From: Bog-756 sp963704585
GTDB taxonomy: Bacteria; Actinomycetota; Acidimicrobiia; Acidimicrobiales; RAAP-2
Length of the DNA stretch: 64,000 nucleotides
Direction of reading: 5' to 3'
NCBI GenBank assembly: GCA_963704585.1
Contig: OY969919.1
Coordinates: forward strand, 2,480,001-2,544,000
Each line of letters begins with the position of its first letter. Position 1 is the stretch's first letter. The notes under the pieces are model-generated. The model was not told the origin of the DNA. It worked only from the letters and a program-made list of their open reading frames with translations, and made no database searches. Positions 38,557 through 47,235 of this stretch are shown here, in pieces. Made by a program: the position numbers and the translations under genes.

Positions 38557-39683
38557 CGTGCGCCCTCCACCCCTGCGCCCTCCACCCCTGCGCGGCCTTC
38601 CGCGTGCACGAGCTCCACGACCCGCTCGAGGATCGCGGGGTCGGTCTCGGGCAGCACGCCGTGCCCGAGGTTGAAGACGAAGCCCGGCGCGTCGCCCGCG
38701 CGTTCGAGGACGTCGCGCGTCTCGCGCGCGACCACCTCCCACCCTGCGAGGCAGAGCGCGGGGTCGAGGTTCCCCTGGAGCGCGAGCGCGGGACCGATCC
38801 GACGGCGCGCCTGGTCGATCGGGACGCGCCAGTCGATGCCGACGACCGAGCACCCGCTTTCGGCCATCGTCGGGAGCAGCTCGCCGGTCCCGACGCCGAA
38901 GAGCACGGTCGGCACTTCGGGGTGGGACTCGGCGAGCTCGGCGAAGAGACGCCGGGTCGATGGCAGCACGAGCGCCCGGTAGTGGTGCGGCGCGAGGATC
39001 CCTGCCCAGCTGTCGAAGACCTGCACTGCGGCGGCGCCCGCGTCGAGCTGGGCTCGCAGCGAGGCGAGCGCGTACTCCCCGAGGCGGTCGAGGAGCTCGA
39101 GGAAGAGGGCGCGGTCGCCGTGCATCAGGGCCTTGACGGTGGCGAAGCTCTTGGACGGGCCGCCTTCGACCAGGTAGCTGGCGACCGTGAAGGGTGCGCC
39201 GGCGAAGCCGATCAGCGGGACCGTCAGGCAGGTCGAGAGGGCCGCGACGGCCTCGGCGACCCACGGTGCGTCGACCTCGGGCTCGAACGGCCGCAGCCGG
39301 TCGAGGTCGCGCGCCGACCGGAACGGCTCGGCGACGACCGGGCCGGTCCCCGGAGCGACGTCGACCCCGAATCCCACGGCCGCGACCGGGACCACGATGT
39401 CGGAGAAGAGGATCGCCGCGTCGGTCCCGTAGCGGTCGACGGGCTGGCGGGTGAGCTCGACGACCAGCGCCGGGTCGCGGACGGCCTCGAGGATGCTTCC
39501 GCTGCCACGGGCGGCGCGGTACTCGGGCAGCGAGCGCCCCGCCTGCCGCATGAACCACACCGGGACGCGGTCGACCGCCTGGCGTCGGCAGGCACGGAGG
39601 AAGGGCGCGTCGTCGAACCGGCCGGCCCCCGGCTCGCGCACGGTGCCGCCGTCCGTCGCTACCGGGCGGCGTCGGTCCGACAC
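38553..39683 (-). CDS. hemE: Uroporphyrinogen decarboxylase
   Basis: Decarboxylates uroporphyrinogen III to coproporphyrinogen III. The protein has 376 residues from a GTG at 39683. Family motifs are VPVWFMRQAGRSLPEYRAAR near the N-terminus, FSDIVVPVAAVGF with the conserved Asp, GFAGAPFTVASYLVEGG, and the C-terminal FNLGHGVLPETDP with catalytic His. The start is uncertain: a much stronger leaderless-type signal (TAGAAT) lies at 39761-39766 before an ATG in another frame. Residues before DDAPFLRAC lack family similarity. A short duplication near the stop gives GVEGAGVEGAR. First gene of the hemE-hemH-hemY-lnt operon. Confidence 0.93.
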   Translation of the reverse strand: MSDRRRPVATDGGTVREPGAGRFDDAPFLRACRRQAVDRVPVWFMRQAGRSLPEYRAARGSGSILEAVRDPALVVELTRQPVDRYGTDAAILFSDIVVPVAAVGFGVDVAPGTGPVVAEPFRSARDLDRLRPFEPEVDAPWVAEAVAALSTCLTVPLIGFAGAPFTVASYLVEGGPSKSFATVKALMHGDRALFLELLDRLGEYALASLRAQLDAGAAAVQVFDSWAGILAPHHYRALVLPSTRRLFAELAESHPEVPTVLFGVGTGELLPTMAESGCSVVGIDWRVPIDQARRRIGPALALQGNLDPALCLAGWEVVARETRDVLERAGDAPGFVFNLGHGVLPETDPAILERVVELVHAEGRAGVEGAGVEGAR

Positions 39684-39754
39684 GGCGGCGCCGCTCCGCG
39701 GCGCGGGCGCTTGGCCGGGGTGGCGGCCGCGTCGCAAGGCGCGTGGGCGGACAT
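39659..39754 (-). other. Possible 31-codon upstream ORF at the hemE promoter
   Basis: An ATG 6 nt after the TAGAAT box opens a 31-residue frame (starts MSAHAPCDAAATPAKR) that ends at a TAG inside hemE and overlaps the GTG start used for hemE. It could be a leader peptide, or the true hemE N-terminus separated by a sequencing indel. The evidence is the promoter spacing only. Confidence 0.25.
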
Positions 39755-39760
39755 GGGGCG

Positions 39761-39766
39761 ATTCTA
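39761..39766 (-). promoter_or_regulatory. -10 box of the hemE operon
   Basis: TAGAAT on the minus strand matches the TANNNT consensus closely and lies 6 nt upstream of an ATG (39754). No clear -35 box. This is the only strong hexamer in the 227-bp gap between hemE and the divergent helD-like gene. On the plus strand TACACT at 39827-39832 could be the -10 of that gene. Confidence 0.5.
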
Positions 39767-39910
39767 GGAGCGCCAGGTCACAGGGCGGCAGCGGCCGCGC
39801 CGGGCGCGTGCGGCCGGGTCGGGACGTACACTCGAGGGTTCCCCTGCGCCCCCTGAGGCGGTACGCGGGCCGGCCGGGGAGCGCAGGCAGGGGAGAGACG
39901 GAGGTCGGGG

Positions 39911-42234
39911 GTGGACGCGGAGCTGCAGGCCGAACAGGAGTTCGTCGACACGGCCTACCGCGCCTCGACGCGATGCGACGGGACGCGAACTCGATGCTGG
40001 AGGGCGTCCTCGACCTCGGCAGGGGCGGCACGTTCCAGTCGAGGACCGAGCGTGACGTGATCGTCCGCACGAGCCTGGCGCGGCTCGAGCAGCTCGACAT
40101 CGGCGACCAGGCGCTCACCTTCGGGCGGATCGACCGGCTCGGCCCGGACGACGGCGCGGACGGGGACGAGGGCGCCGGCGAGGCCGCCAGCTCGGACGGG
40201 GACGCGGGGACCGCATCGGCGACCAACGGGAAGGTGCATCCGGCGACCGAGACCTTCCACATCGGGCGGCTCGCCATCCACGGGGAGGACCACGAGCCCC
40301 TCGTCGTCGACTGGCGGGCGCCGGTGGCGGAGCCGTTCTACCGGGCGACGGGGCGCGATCCCCTGGGCCTCGTGCTCCGACGGCACCTCGCTCTCGTCGG
40401 ACGGCAGGTGGTCGGCGTCGAGGACGAGCGGTTCGGGGAGCCGGGGGCCTCGGACGGCGACGGCACGACCGGCGACGCGGAGGGGTCCGGAACCGGGCTG
40501 ATCGTCGGCGACCTCCCCATCGGGGGCCCTGCGGCGCTGCTCGCCGCGCTCGACCGGTCCCGCACCGGACAGATGCGCGACATCGTCTCGACGATCCAGG
40601 GCGAGCAGGACGAGATCATCCGCGCGCCGCTGAGCGGCGTGCTGCTCGTCCAGGGGGGTCCGGGCACCGGCAAGACCGCGGTCGCGCTGCACCGGGCGGC
40701 CTACCTCCTCTACACGCACCGCTTCCCCCTCGAACGGCAGGGCGTGCTGGTGGTCGGACCGAACCCGCTCTTCCTCCGCTACATCGAGCAGGTGCTGCCG
40801 AGCCTCGGCGAGACCGGGGTCACCCTCTCGACCGTGTCGGGACTCGTGTCGGAGATCAAAGTGCGCGAGCAGGGGCCGGTCGACGTGGCGCGCCTCAAGG
40901 GCGACCCGCGCATGGCGAAAGTCCTCGCGCGGGCCGTCCGCACCCGTCAGCGCCCGCTCGCCGCGGACGTCGCGATCCCTTATGGCGCGCTGCTCCTGCG
41001 CCTCACCACGGTCGAGACGCGTCAGATCGTCGAGGCGGCACGGCGCCGTCCGGGCACCCACAACGCGCGGCGGCGCCTCGTCGAGCAGGCGGTGGCCCGC
41101 CTCCTCGCAGACCGGGCACGCCAGTCCCAGCAGCGTCTTGCGGTGGGCACGCCGGGCGCAAGCGGTGCGTTCGACGAGTACGACGAGCCCTCCGACCTCG
41201 CGGACGACGAGTTCGACTTCGACGACTTCTCGCGCAAGGTCCGCCGCATCCCCGAGCTCACCGAGGCGCTCGACCGCATGTGGCCCCGGCTCTCACCCCA
41301 CGAGCTGCTCCACGATCTGTTCGGCGCGCCGGCCCTCATCGCGGCCGCGTCGAAGGGGGTCCTCACTCCCGAGGAGCAGGCGCTGCTGCGCCGGCCGCGA
41401 TCGTCTTCCTTCGACGAGATCGCCTGGACCCACGCCGACGCGGCGCTCGTCGACGAGGCGCGCCACCTCCTCGGCCCGCGCAACGGCAGCACGGACGACA
41501 CGGTGCGCAAGTACGGGCACATCGTCGTCGACGAGGTGCAGGACCTCTCGCCCATGCAGCTGCGGATGCTGACCCGCCGCTCGCTCTCGGGCTCGATGAC
41601 GGTGGTGGGTGACATCGCACAGGCGACGGCGCCGTGGGCGCCGGCGTCGTGGTCCGACATCACCGAGCATCTGCCGCGCCGTCGCCCGTCCCGCACGGTC
41701 GAGCTCACCGTGAGCTACCGCACGCCCGCCGAGGTGCTCGCGGTCGCGGGTCGGGTCCTCGCCCTCGCGGCGCCCGACCTCGCCCCGCCGCAGCCGGTCC
41801 GGCGGACCGGGGTCGAGCCCCGGCTGCTCGCCGTCGGCGACGGGTCCGCGGCCGTTCCGCCCGAGACACTGGCCCGGCGCGTCGCCGCGGTCGCCGCGGA
41901 GGAGATCGCCGCCGTCGCACCCGGCCGGGTGGCGGTCCTCGCACCAGGACCGATGCTGCCGGCGCTGGCCGAGGCGCTCGCAGCGGCCGGCACGCCGGTC
42001 ACGGACGCCCGGGAGATGCGCAAGGGGGCGCTCTCCGAGCCCCTCGTGCTGCTCGCGGCCGACGCCACCAACGGGCTCGAGTTCGACGCCGTGGTCGTCG
42101 TCGAACCGGGCGACATCGCCGGCGAGACGGCCCGCGGTCTGCGCACCCTCTACGTCGCGCTGACCCGGCCCACGCAGCGGTTGACGGTGGTCTCGTCGGG
42201 CCCCCCGCCGGCTCCGTTCGTCGCCCCAGATTAA
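39911..42234 (+). CDS. helD: HelD-type DNA helicase/RNA polymerase recycling factor, frameshifted
   Basis: UvrD-like superfamily 1 ATPase; actinobacterial HelD releases stalled RNA polymerase and can protect it from rifampicin (family knowledge). The N-terminal arm starts at a GTG (39911) behind GGAGG with MDAELQAEQEFVDTAYR. The continuing RLDAMRRDANSMLEG lies in another frame, so one base is missing at about 39959-39962. The corrected protein would have about 774 residues. Walker A is QGGPGTGKTAVALHRAAYLL, the DEAD-like motif is VVDEVQDLSPMQLRMLT, and motifs IV-VI follow (GDIAQATAPW, FDAVVVVEPGDIAG, LYVALTRPTQRL). No Zn or exonuclease domain is seen. Confidence 0.85.
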
Positions 42235-42317
42235 GGCCGCGACCAGGGCGCGGACGCGCCCGCGCCCACCCCGTTCACGACCCTCTCCCGAGTTGGCCCC
42301 TCCCGCGGCCAATCGAC

Positions 42318-42323
42318 TAGAAC
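42318..42323 (+). promoter_or_regulatory. Possible -10 box of the ctaE-qcrCAB operon
   Basis: TAGAAC lies 7 nt upstream of the GTG at 42331, the spacing of a leaderless start. A TTGGCC at 42293-42298 is a possible -35 but the spacer is 19 nt. The last base of the -10 does not match TANNNT. Confidence 0.3.
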
Positions 42324-42330
42324 CTACGGC

Positions 42331-42942
42331 GTGACCCAGGCCCTCGCCGTCGACCAGGCGATCACCTCTCACCCCCGGCACCGGCCCGACAGGCCCTCGA
42401 TGCTCGCAGTCGGCGTGATCATCTGGCTGGGCTCCGAGGTCATGTTCTTCAGCTCGCTGTTCGCGGCGTTCTTCACGATCCGGGCCCACGCCTCGGTCTG
42501 GCCGCCGACGGGGACCAAGCTCGACACCGTCCGGGCGGGGATCTTCACCGCCATCCTGGTGGCCTCGAGCTTCACCATGCAGAAGGCCGTCTGGGACCAG
42601 GAGCGCGGCCTCCGCCGCAGCGCCAAGTACTGGATCGGGGCGACCCTCGTGCTCGGCTCCCTCTTCGTCGCCAACCAGTTCTACGAGTGGATCAGCCTTT
42701 CGCACGACCCGGCGACGAACCCGACCCACACCGCATTCGGTTCGCTCTTCTACATCATGTCGGGCCTCCACGGCCTGCACGTGACCCTGGGGCTGGTGGC
42801 GATGATCTTCCTCCTCGGGAGGCTCATGGGCCCGAAGGGCGATCCCGGGGAGACCGCCGTCTTCCAGGGCGTGAGCTACTACTGGCACTTCGTCGACGTG
42901 GTCTGGATCGGCCTCTACAGCTGCCTCTTCCTCCTCAAGTAG
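42331..42942 (+). CDS. ctaE: Cytochrome c oxidase subunit III
   Basis: Membrane subunit of the aa3 oxidase. The protein has 203 residues with five helices, the short form. Conserved segments are VIIWLGSEVMFFSSLFAAFF, the YIMSGLHGLHVTLGLVAMIF helix with its His pair and the C-terminal YYWHFVDVVWIGLYSCLFLL. A GTG start is used. It begins the ctaE-qcrC-qcrA-qcrB cluster, the usual actinobacterial order, in which complexes III and IV form a supercomplex. Confidence 0.95.
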   Translation: MTQALAVDQAITSHPRHRPDRPSMLAVGVIIWLGSEVMFFSSLFAAFFTIRAHASVWPPTGTKLDTVRAGIFTAILVASSFTMQKAVWDQERGLRRSAKYWIGATLVLGSLFVANQFYEWISLSHDPATNPTHTAFGSLFYIMSGLHGLHVTLGLVAMIFLLGRLMGPKGDPGETAVFQGVSYYWHFVDVVWIGLYSCLFLLK

Positions 42943-42955
42943 GTTGCCGCACCGC

Positions 42956-43861
42956 ATGCGCAGACTTCTGAAGGCCCGATACGTGGCACCCGCGGCCCTG
43001 GTGGGCTGTGTGGGGATCGCGGGGTTCTTCGCCTTCGCTCCCGGCCCGTCCCAGGCGGCCGCCTCGCCGACCACGACCGTGCCGGTGCTCACCTCCTCGA
43101 CGACGCTCCCGACCCCGGTCGGCACGCCGACCGCGCCGAGTGCGACGGCCGTCCTCAACTACGGCTCGACCCCCAACCACGGGGGCATCTTCTACACCGA
43201 GCTGCCCGAGTCGTTCATCGCCCCCGGCCAGGCGCTCTTCGCCGCCAATTGCGCGAGCTGCCACGGCAAGAACGCGGACGGCACGACCGGCATCGCCCCC
43301 AACCTGCAGGGGCTCGGCGCCGGTACCGTCGACTTCTGGGTCTCGACCGGCCGGATGCCGCTCGAGGTGGCGAGCGCGCAGGCCGCCCGCAAGCCACCGC
43401 GTTTCGACCGGCTGCAGACCCTCGAGATCGCGGCCTGGGTCCAGTCGCTCACACCGGGCCAGGGCGTCGCAGTGCCGGTCGTCGACACCCGGAACGCCGA
43501 TCTCGAGTCGGGCAACACCCTGTTCACCCTCAACTGCGCGGCCTGCCACACCATCACCGGAGCGGGTGACGCGCTGATGGACGGGGCAGTCGCACCCACG
43601 TTGCACCTCGCGACGCCGACCCAGATCGTCGAGGCCATCCGCACCGGACCCGGCAACATGCCGAAATTCGGCCCCGGCAACATCACCGACACGGAGGCCC
43701 GGGACATCGCGGCCTACGTGCACGGCGTCATCCAGCACCCGGCCAACCCCGGCGGCTACGCCCTCGGCGGGATCGGGCCGGTCGGTGAGGGCTTCGTCGG
43801 CCTGCTGCTCGGGGTCGGCATCCTGATGCTCGTCTGTTTCTGGATCGGAGACCGCGCGTGA
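42956..43861 (+). CDS. qcrC: Di-haem cytochrome c subunit of the bc complex
   Basis: Membrane-bound cytochrome cc that passes electrons from the Rieske protein to oxidase subunit II. The protein has 301 residues from the ATG at 42956; a TTG 12 nt upstream is an alternative. An N-terminal signal/anchor helix (YVAPAALVGCVGIAGFFAF) and Thr/Pro-rich linker precede haem site 1 (C99ASC102H103) and haem site 2 (C194AAC197H198). Met ligands probably lie in the following segments. A C-terminal helix (GFVGLLLGVGILMLVCFWIG) anchors it. The stop overlaps the qcrA GTG. Confidence 0.93.
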   Translation: MRRLLKARYVAPAALVGCVGIAGFFAFAPGPSQAAASPTTTVPVLTSSTTLPTPVGTPTAPSATAVLNYGSTPNHGGIFYTELPESFIAPGQALFAANCASCHGKNADGTTGIAPNLQGLGAGTVDFWVSTGRMPLEVASAQAARKPPRFDRLQTLEIAAWVQSLTPGQGVAVPVVDTRNADLESGNTLFTLNCAACHTITGAGDALMDGAVAPTLHLATPTQIVEAIRTGPGNMPKFGPGNITDTEARDIAAYVHGVIQHPANPGGYALGGIGPVGEGFVGLLLGVGILMLVCFWIGDRA

Positions 43862-44781
43862 GCGACGGTACGGGACCCGAGGGCGCCCTGCCGCCGGCCG
43901 CGCTCGACGACCCGCACCTCCAGCCCTACGCGAGGCATCCCGAGCGCGCACAGGCGGTCGCCGCGATCGCGATGGTCATCGGGATCGTCGGGATGATCGG
44001 GTTCGGGATCGCCTATTGGGTCGGCAACGACACGCAGTGGCAGGCCGCGACATTCGGGATCGGGCTGCTCGCCCTCGGCTTCGGGGTCACCGCGTGGGGC
44101 AAGTACCTCATGCCGCAGGGCCCCTTCGTCGAGGAGCGCCACGAGTTCCACTCGACCGAGGCGGAACGCGACGCGATGACCGCCGCCGTCGTCGAGCGGG
44201 GCGGCATGGTGGTCAAGCGGCGGGGGATGCTCTTCGGCCTCTTCGGGCTCGGCGCGGGCATCGCCGCCATCGTCTCGCTCTTCCCGCTCATCCGTTCGCT
44301 CGGCCCGAAGCCGGGCACCACCCTCTTCGAGACCAACTGGAAGAAGGGCTCCAAGCTGGCGACCGTCGACGGTCGCGTGGTCACCGTCGACGACCTCGAG
44401 GTCGGGGGCGTCCTCACGGTCTTCCCCCAGGGCTTCGAGGGCTCCTCGCCCGACCAGGTGATCCTGCTGCGCCTCGGGCAGTACCGGGTCCCGCTGCAGC
44501 CGCCGGGCCGGACCTCGTGGGGGGTCGCCGGGTACGTGGCCTACTCGAAGATGTGCACCCACCTCGGCTGCCCGGTCGGCCTCTACCAGCACCAGACCGA
44601 GCAGCTGGTCTGCCCCTGCCACCAGTCGATCTTCAACGTGCGCTCGGGAGCGATCCCAGAGTTCGGACCGGCGCCCCGGCCGCTGCCCCAGCTGCCGATC
44701 ACCGTCGACGCGAGCGGGGTCCTGCGGGCGGCCGGCGGCTTCAGCCAGGCGGTCGGCCCCGGCTTCTGGGAGCGCCCGTGA
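43858..44781 (+). CDS. qcrA: Rieske iron-sulfur subunit of the bc complex
   Basis: The protein has 307 residues. Three N-terminal helices (about 35-60, 68-88 and 120-142) are the actinobacterial form; canonical Rieske proteins have one. The cluster ligands are in CTHLGC and CPCHQS, with the Pro loop GPAPRPLPQLP after them. The GTG start overlaps qcrC and the stop overlaps qcrB. Confidence 0.95.
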   Translation: MSDGTGPEGALPPAALDDPHLQPYARHPERAQAVAAIAMVIGIVGMIGFGIAYWVGNDTQWQAATFGIGLLALGFGVTAWGKYLMPQGPFVEERHEFHSTEAERDAMTAAVVERGGMVVKRRGMLFGLFGLGAGIAAIVSLFPLIRSLGPKPGTTLFETNWKKGSKLATVDGRVVTVDDLEVGGVLTVFPQGFEGSSPDQVILLRLGQYRVPLQPPGRTSWGVAGYVAYSKMCTHLGCPVGLYQHQTEQLVCPCHQSIFNVRSGAIPEFGPAPRPLPQLPITVDASGVLRAAGGFSQAVGPGFWERP

Positions 44782-46262
44782 TCGACAAGTCCCTGCGGTG
44801 GCTCGACGACCGGCTCGGCATCGCGAAGGGCGGCCGCGCCTTCCTCGACAAGATCTTCCCGGACCACTGGTCGTTCATGCTCGGCGAGATCGCCCTGTAC
44901 TCGTTCGTCGTGCTGATCCTGACCGGGATCTTCCTCTCCCTCTACTACATCCCCTCCGCACACGAGGTCGTCTACCACGGCTCGTACCTCCCGCTGCGGG
45001 GCCAGCGGGTGTCCGAGGCGTACGCCTCGTCGGTCGGGCTCTCCTTCGACGTGAAGAGCGGCCTCCTGATGCGCCAGGCGCATCACTGGGCAGCCGACAT
45101 CTTCCTCGGGTCGATCGCGGTGCACATGGCGCGGGTCTTCTTCACCGGCGCATTCCGTAAGCCGCGCGAGTTCAACTGGATCGTCGGTGTGACGATGCTC
45201 ATCCTCGGCATCGTCAACGGATTCCTCGGGTACTCGCTCCCCGACGACCTCGTCTCGGGCACCGGCATCCGCATCGCGTACTCGATCATCGAGTCGATCC
45301 CGCTGGTCGGCAGCTACGTCGCCTTCTTCCTCTTCGGCGGCAACTATCCGGGGAACGGCATCATCATCCCGCGCTTCTTCATCCTCCACGTGCTGATCGT
45401 GCCGTTGGTGCTCATCGGCCTGCTCGCGGCCCACCTCGGCCTACTGGTCAAGCAGAAGCACACCCAGTTCCGGGGGAAGGGCAAGACCGAGGACAACGTC
45501 GTCGGCTCGCCGATGTTCCCGACCTTCATCGCGAAGACCAACGGCTTCCTCTTCATGGTGACCGCGGTGATCTTCCTGCTCGGCGGCTTCGCCCAGATCA
45601 ACCCGATCTGGCAGTTCGGCCAGTACGAGCCGTACCAGATCTCCTACGCGGTGCAGCCCGACTGGTACATGGGGTGGCTGGACGGCGCGCTGCGCATCAT
45701 GCCGAGCTGGGAGTGGGTCGGCTGGGGCCACACGCTGCCGCTCGAGGTCTTCCTGCCCGCGGTGATCTTCCCGGGGATCATCTTCACCCTCTTCTTCGTC
45801 TGGCCGTTCCTCGAGTCCCGTTACACGAAGGACCTCGCCTACCACAACCTGCTCGACCGGCCGCGCGACCGTCCCAAGCGGACCGCGGCCGGGGCGGCGA
45901 TGCTCATGCTGCTCGGCATGGTCTTCTTCGCCTCGTCGACCGACGTGATGGCCAACTTCTTCCAGCTCCCGCTCAAAGGGGTGCTCTGGTTCTTCCGGAT
46001 CGCCGTGATCGTCGCGCCGATCCTGGCGTACTTCGTGACGTACAAGATCTGCCAGGAGATGCGGCACGCGGAGGGCGTCGGCCGGCGCAAGCGGCCAAAC
46101 GTGGTGGTCCGCTCCGACGAGGGCGAGTACTCGACGGTCCCCTCCGAGCCGCGCCCCGGCGACGGCCACGAGGAGCTCGAGGCGGTGCCGGTTCCGACCT
46201 TCATCGACCTGGTCCCGCCCGAGCTCGCCACCGGCGCCGGCGTGCGCCGGGTGATGCGCTGA
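44778..46262 (+). CDS. qcrB: Cytochrome b subunit of the bc complex
   Basis: Carries two b-type haems and the quinone sites. The protein has 494 residues. Haem ligands include the His in LLMRQAHHWAADIFLGSIAV and HMARVF in the second helix, and those of the later helix (LHVLIVPLVLIGLLAAHLGL). The PDWYMGWLDGALRIMPSWEW region corresponds to the PEWY quinol-oxidation motif (here PDWY). A cytoplasmic C-terminal tail of about 90 residues is typical of actinobacteria. The GTG start overlaps the qcrA stop. Confidence 0.95.
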   Translation: MIDKSLRWLDDRLGIAKGGRAFLDKIFPDHWSFMLGEIALYSFVVLILTGIFLSLYYIPSAHEVVYHGSYLPLRGQRVSEAYASSVGLSFDVKSGLLMRQAHHWAADIFLGSIAVHMARVFFTGAFRKPREFNWIVGVTMLILGIVNGFLGYSLPDDLVSGTGIRIAYSIIESIPLVGSYVAFFLFGGNYPGNGIIIPRFFILHVLIVPLVLIGLLAAHLGLLVKQKHTQFRGKGKTEDNVVGSPMFPTFIAKTNGFLFMVTAVIFLLGGFAQINPIWQFGQYEPYQISYAVQPDWYMGWLDGALRIMPSWEWVGWGHTLPLEVFLPAVIFPGIIFTLFFVWPFLESRYTKDLAYHNLLDRPRDRPKRTAAGAAMLMLLGMVFFASSTDVMANFFQLPLKGVLWFFRIAVIVAPILAYFVTYKICQEMRHAEGVGRRKRPNVVVRSDEGEYSTVPSEPRPGDGHEELEAVPVPTFIDLVPPELATGAGVRRVMR

Positions 46263-46414
46263 GCCGGACGACACGCGACGCGGCGGACTGCCGCCGCATC
46301 CCCGGGTTCGACGGGGCCCCGGCCTTGCGAGGCGCCCCGCAGCACCCCTTCATCTACCGGAGCTGACCGGCCGCTTCCGCCGGAGCCGACCGGTCCACAC
46401 CACCGTGGCGCGGT

Positions 46415-46450
46415 CCCGGGGCCGATCCCGGGGCCGATCCCGGGGCGGAT
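46415..46450 (+). repeat. Three tandem 12-bp repeats
   Basis: CCCGGGGCCGAT occurs at 46415-46426 and 46427-46438, with a one-base variant (CCCGGGGCGGAT) at 46439-46450. It sits 17-52 bp upstream of the -10-like box of the methyltransferase gene, in the 238-bp gap after qcrB. No other feature is seen in this gap. Confidence 0.8.
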
Positions 46451-46466
46451 CCCGGCCGGCACGGTG

Positions 46467-46472
46467 TACCGT
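46467..46472 (+). promoter_or_regulatory. Possible -10 box for the methyltransferase cassette
   Basis: TACCGT (TANNNT) would place the start of transcription near 46480 and leave a leader with GAAGGGAG before the TTG at 46501. There is no clear -35 box. The 12-bp repeats end 16 bp upstream. Confidence 0.35.
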
Positions 46473-46500
46473 GAGACTGCTCGCGCGAGAAGGGAGCCCG

Positions 46501-47235
46501 TTGGGCCCGCAACGTGTCGATGGCGGCGATCGGTTCGCGCAGGAGCTCTTCAGCCCGCTCCCGCAGCGCTACGACGCGCTGGCGGAGCTGCTCTCGATGG
46601 GCCAGAACGGCCGCTGGCGCCGCGAGATGGTCGGGCACCTGGTCGACGCCGCACCCGGCGCGGTCCTCGACGTCGCCTGCGGCACCGCCGGGGTCTCGCT
46701 CCAGCTCGCCGAGCGGACCGGGGCGTCGGTCGTCGGGCTCGACCTCACCGACGGGATGCTGCGCGAGGGCGAGCGCAACCTGCGGGCGGTGCCGGCCGGA
46801 GACCGGGTGGCCCTCGTGAACGGCCGCGGACAGCAGCTCCCCTTCGCCGACGGGACGTTCGACGGGCTGACCTTCACCTACCTGCTCCGCTACGTCGACG
46901 ATCCCGAGGCGACCCTTGCCGAGCTGGCCCGGGTCGTGCGCCCCGGGGGGGCCGCGGCGAGCCTCGAGTTCTTCGTCCCGCCGAGCCGGTTCTGGCGGGC
47001 GTGGTGGTCGGGGTACACGCGGCTCGTGCTGCCGGTCGCCGGCTTCGTGACCGGCGGGCGCGCCTGGTTCGACGTCGGCCGCTTCCTCGGGCCGAACATC
47101 ACGGGCCACTACCGACGGTACCCCCTCACCTGGACGGTCGACGCGTGGCGGCGGGCGGGGTTCGAGCGCATCGGGGTCCGCATCATGAGCCTCGGCGGGG
47201 GGATCGTCATGTGGGGGCGACGGACCGGTGGCTGA
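46501..47235 (+). CDS. UbiE/MenG-type SAM-dependent methyltransferase
   Basis: Probably methylates a quinone headgroup (demethylmenaquinone to menaquinone). The protein has 244 residues from a TTG preceded by GAAGGGAG. The N-terminus FAQELFSPLPQRYDALAELL resembles UbiE/MenG (the 'RYD' motif). The SAM site is VLDVACGTAGVSLQLAE and the acidic loop VGLDLTDGML. The post-motif sequence GQQLPFADGTFDGLTFTYLL is typical of the UbiE family. The C-terminus VTGHYRRYPLTW-like part (GHYRRYPLTWTVDAWRRAGF) differs somewhat from classical MenG. It lies between qcrB and a UbiA-like gene. An alternative is methylation of another isoprenoid phenol. Confidence 0.78.
   Translation: MGPQRVDGGDRFAQELFSPLPQRYDALAELLSMGQNGRWRREMVGHLVDAAPGAVLDVACGTAGVSLQLAERTGASVVGLDLTDGMLREGERNLRAVPAGDRVALVNGRGQQLPFADGTFDGLTFTYLLRYVDDPEATLAELARVVRPGGAAASLEFFVPPSRFWRAWWSGYTRLVLPVAGFVTGGRAWFDVGRFLGPNITGHYRRYPLTWTVDAWRRAGFERIGVRIMSLGGGIVMWGRRTGG

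Noticed and set aside
39451..39960. Upstream extension of the helD frame to 39451
   Set aside because: It runs antisense through hemE and has no family similarity. The true N-terminus is in the other frame from 39911.
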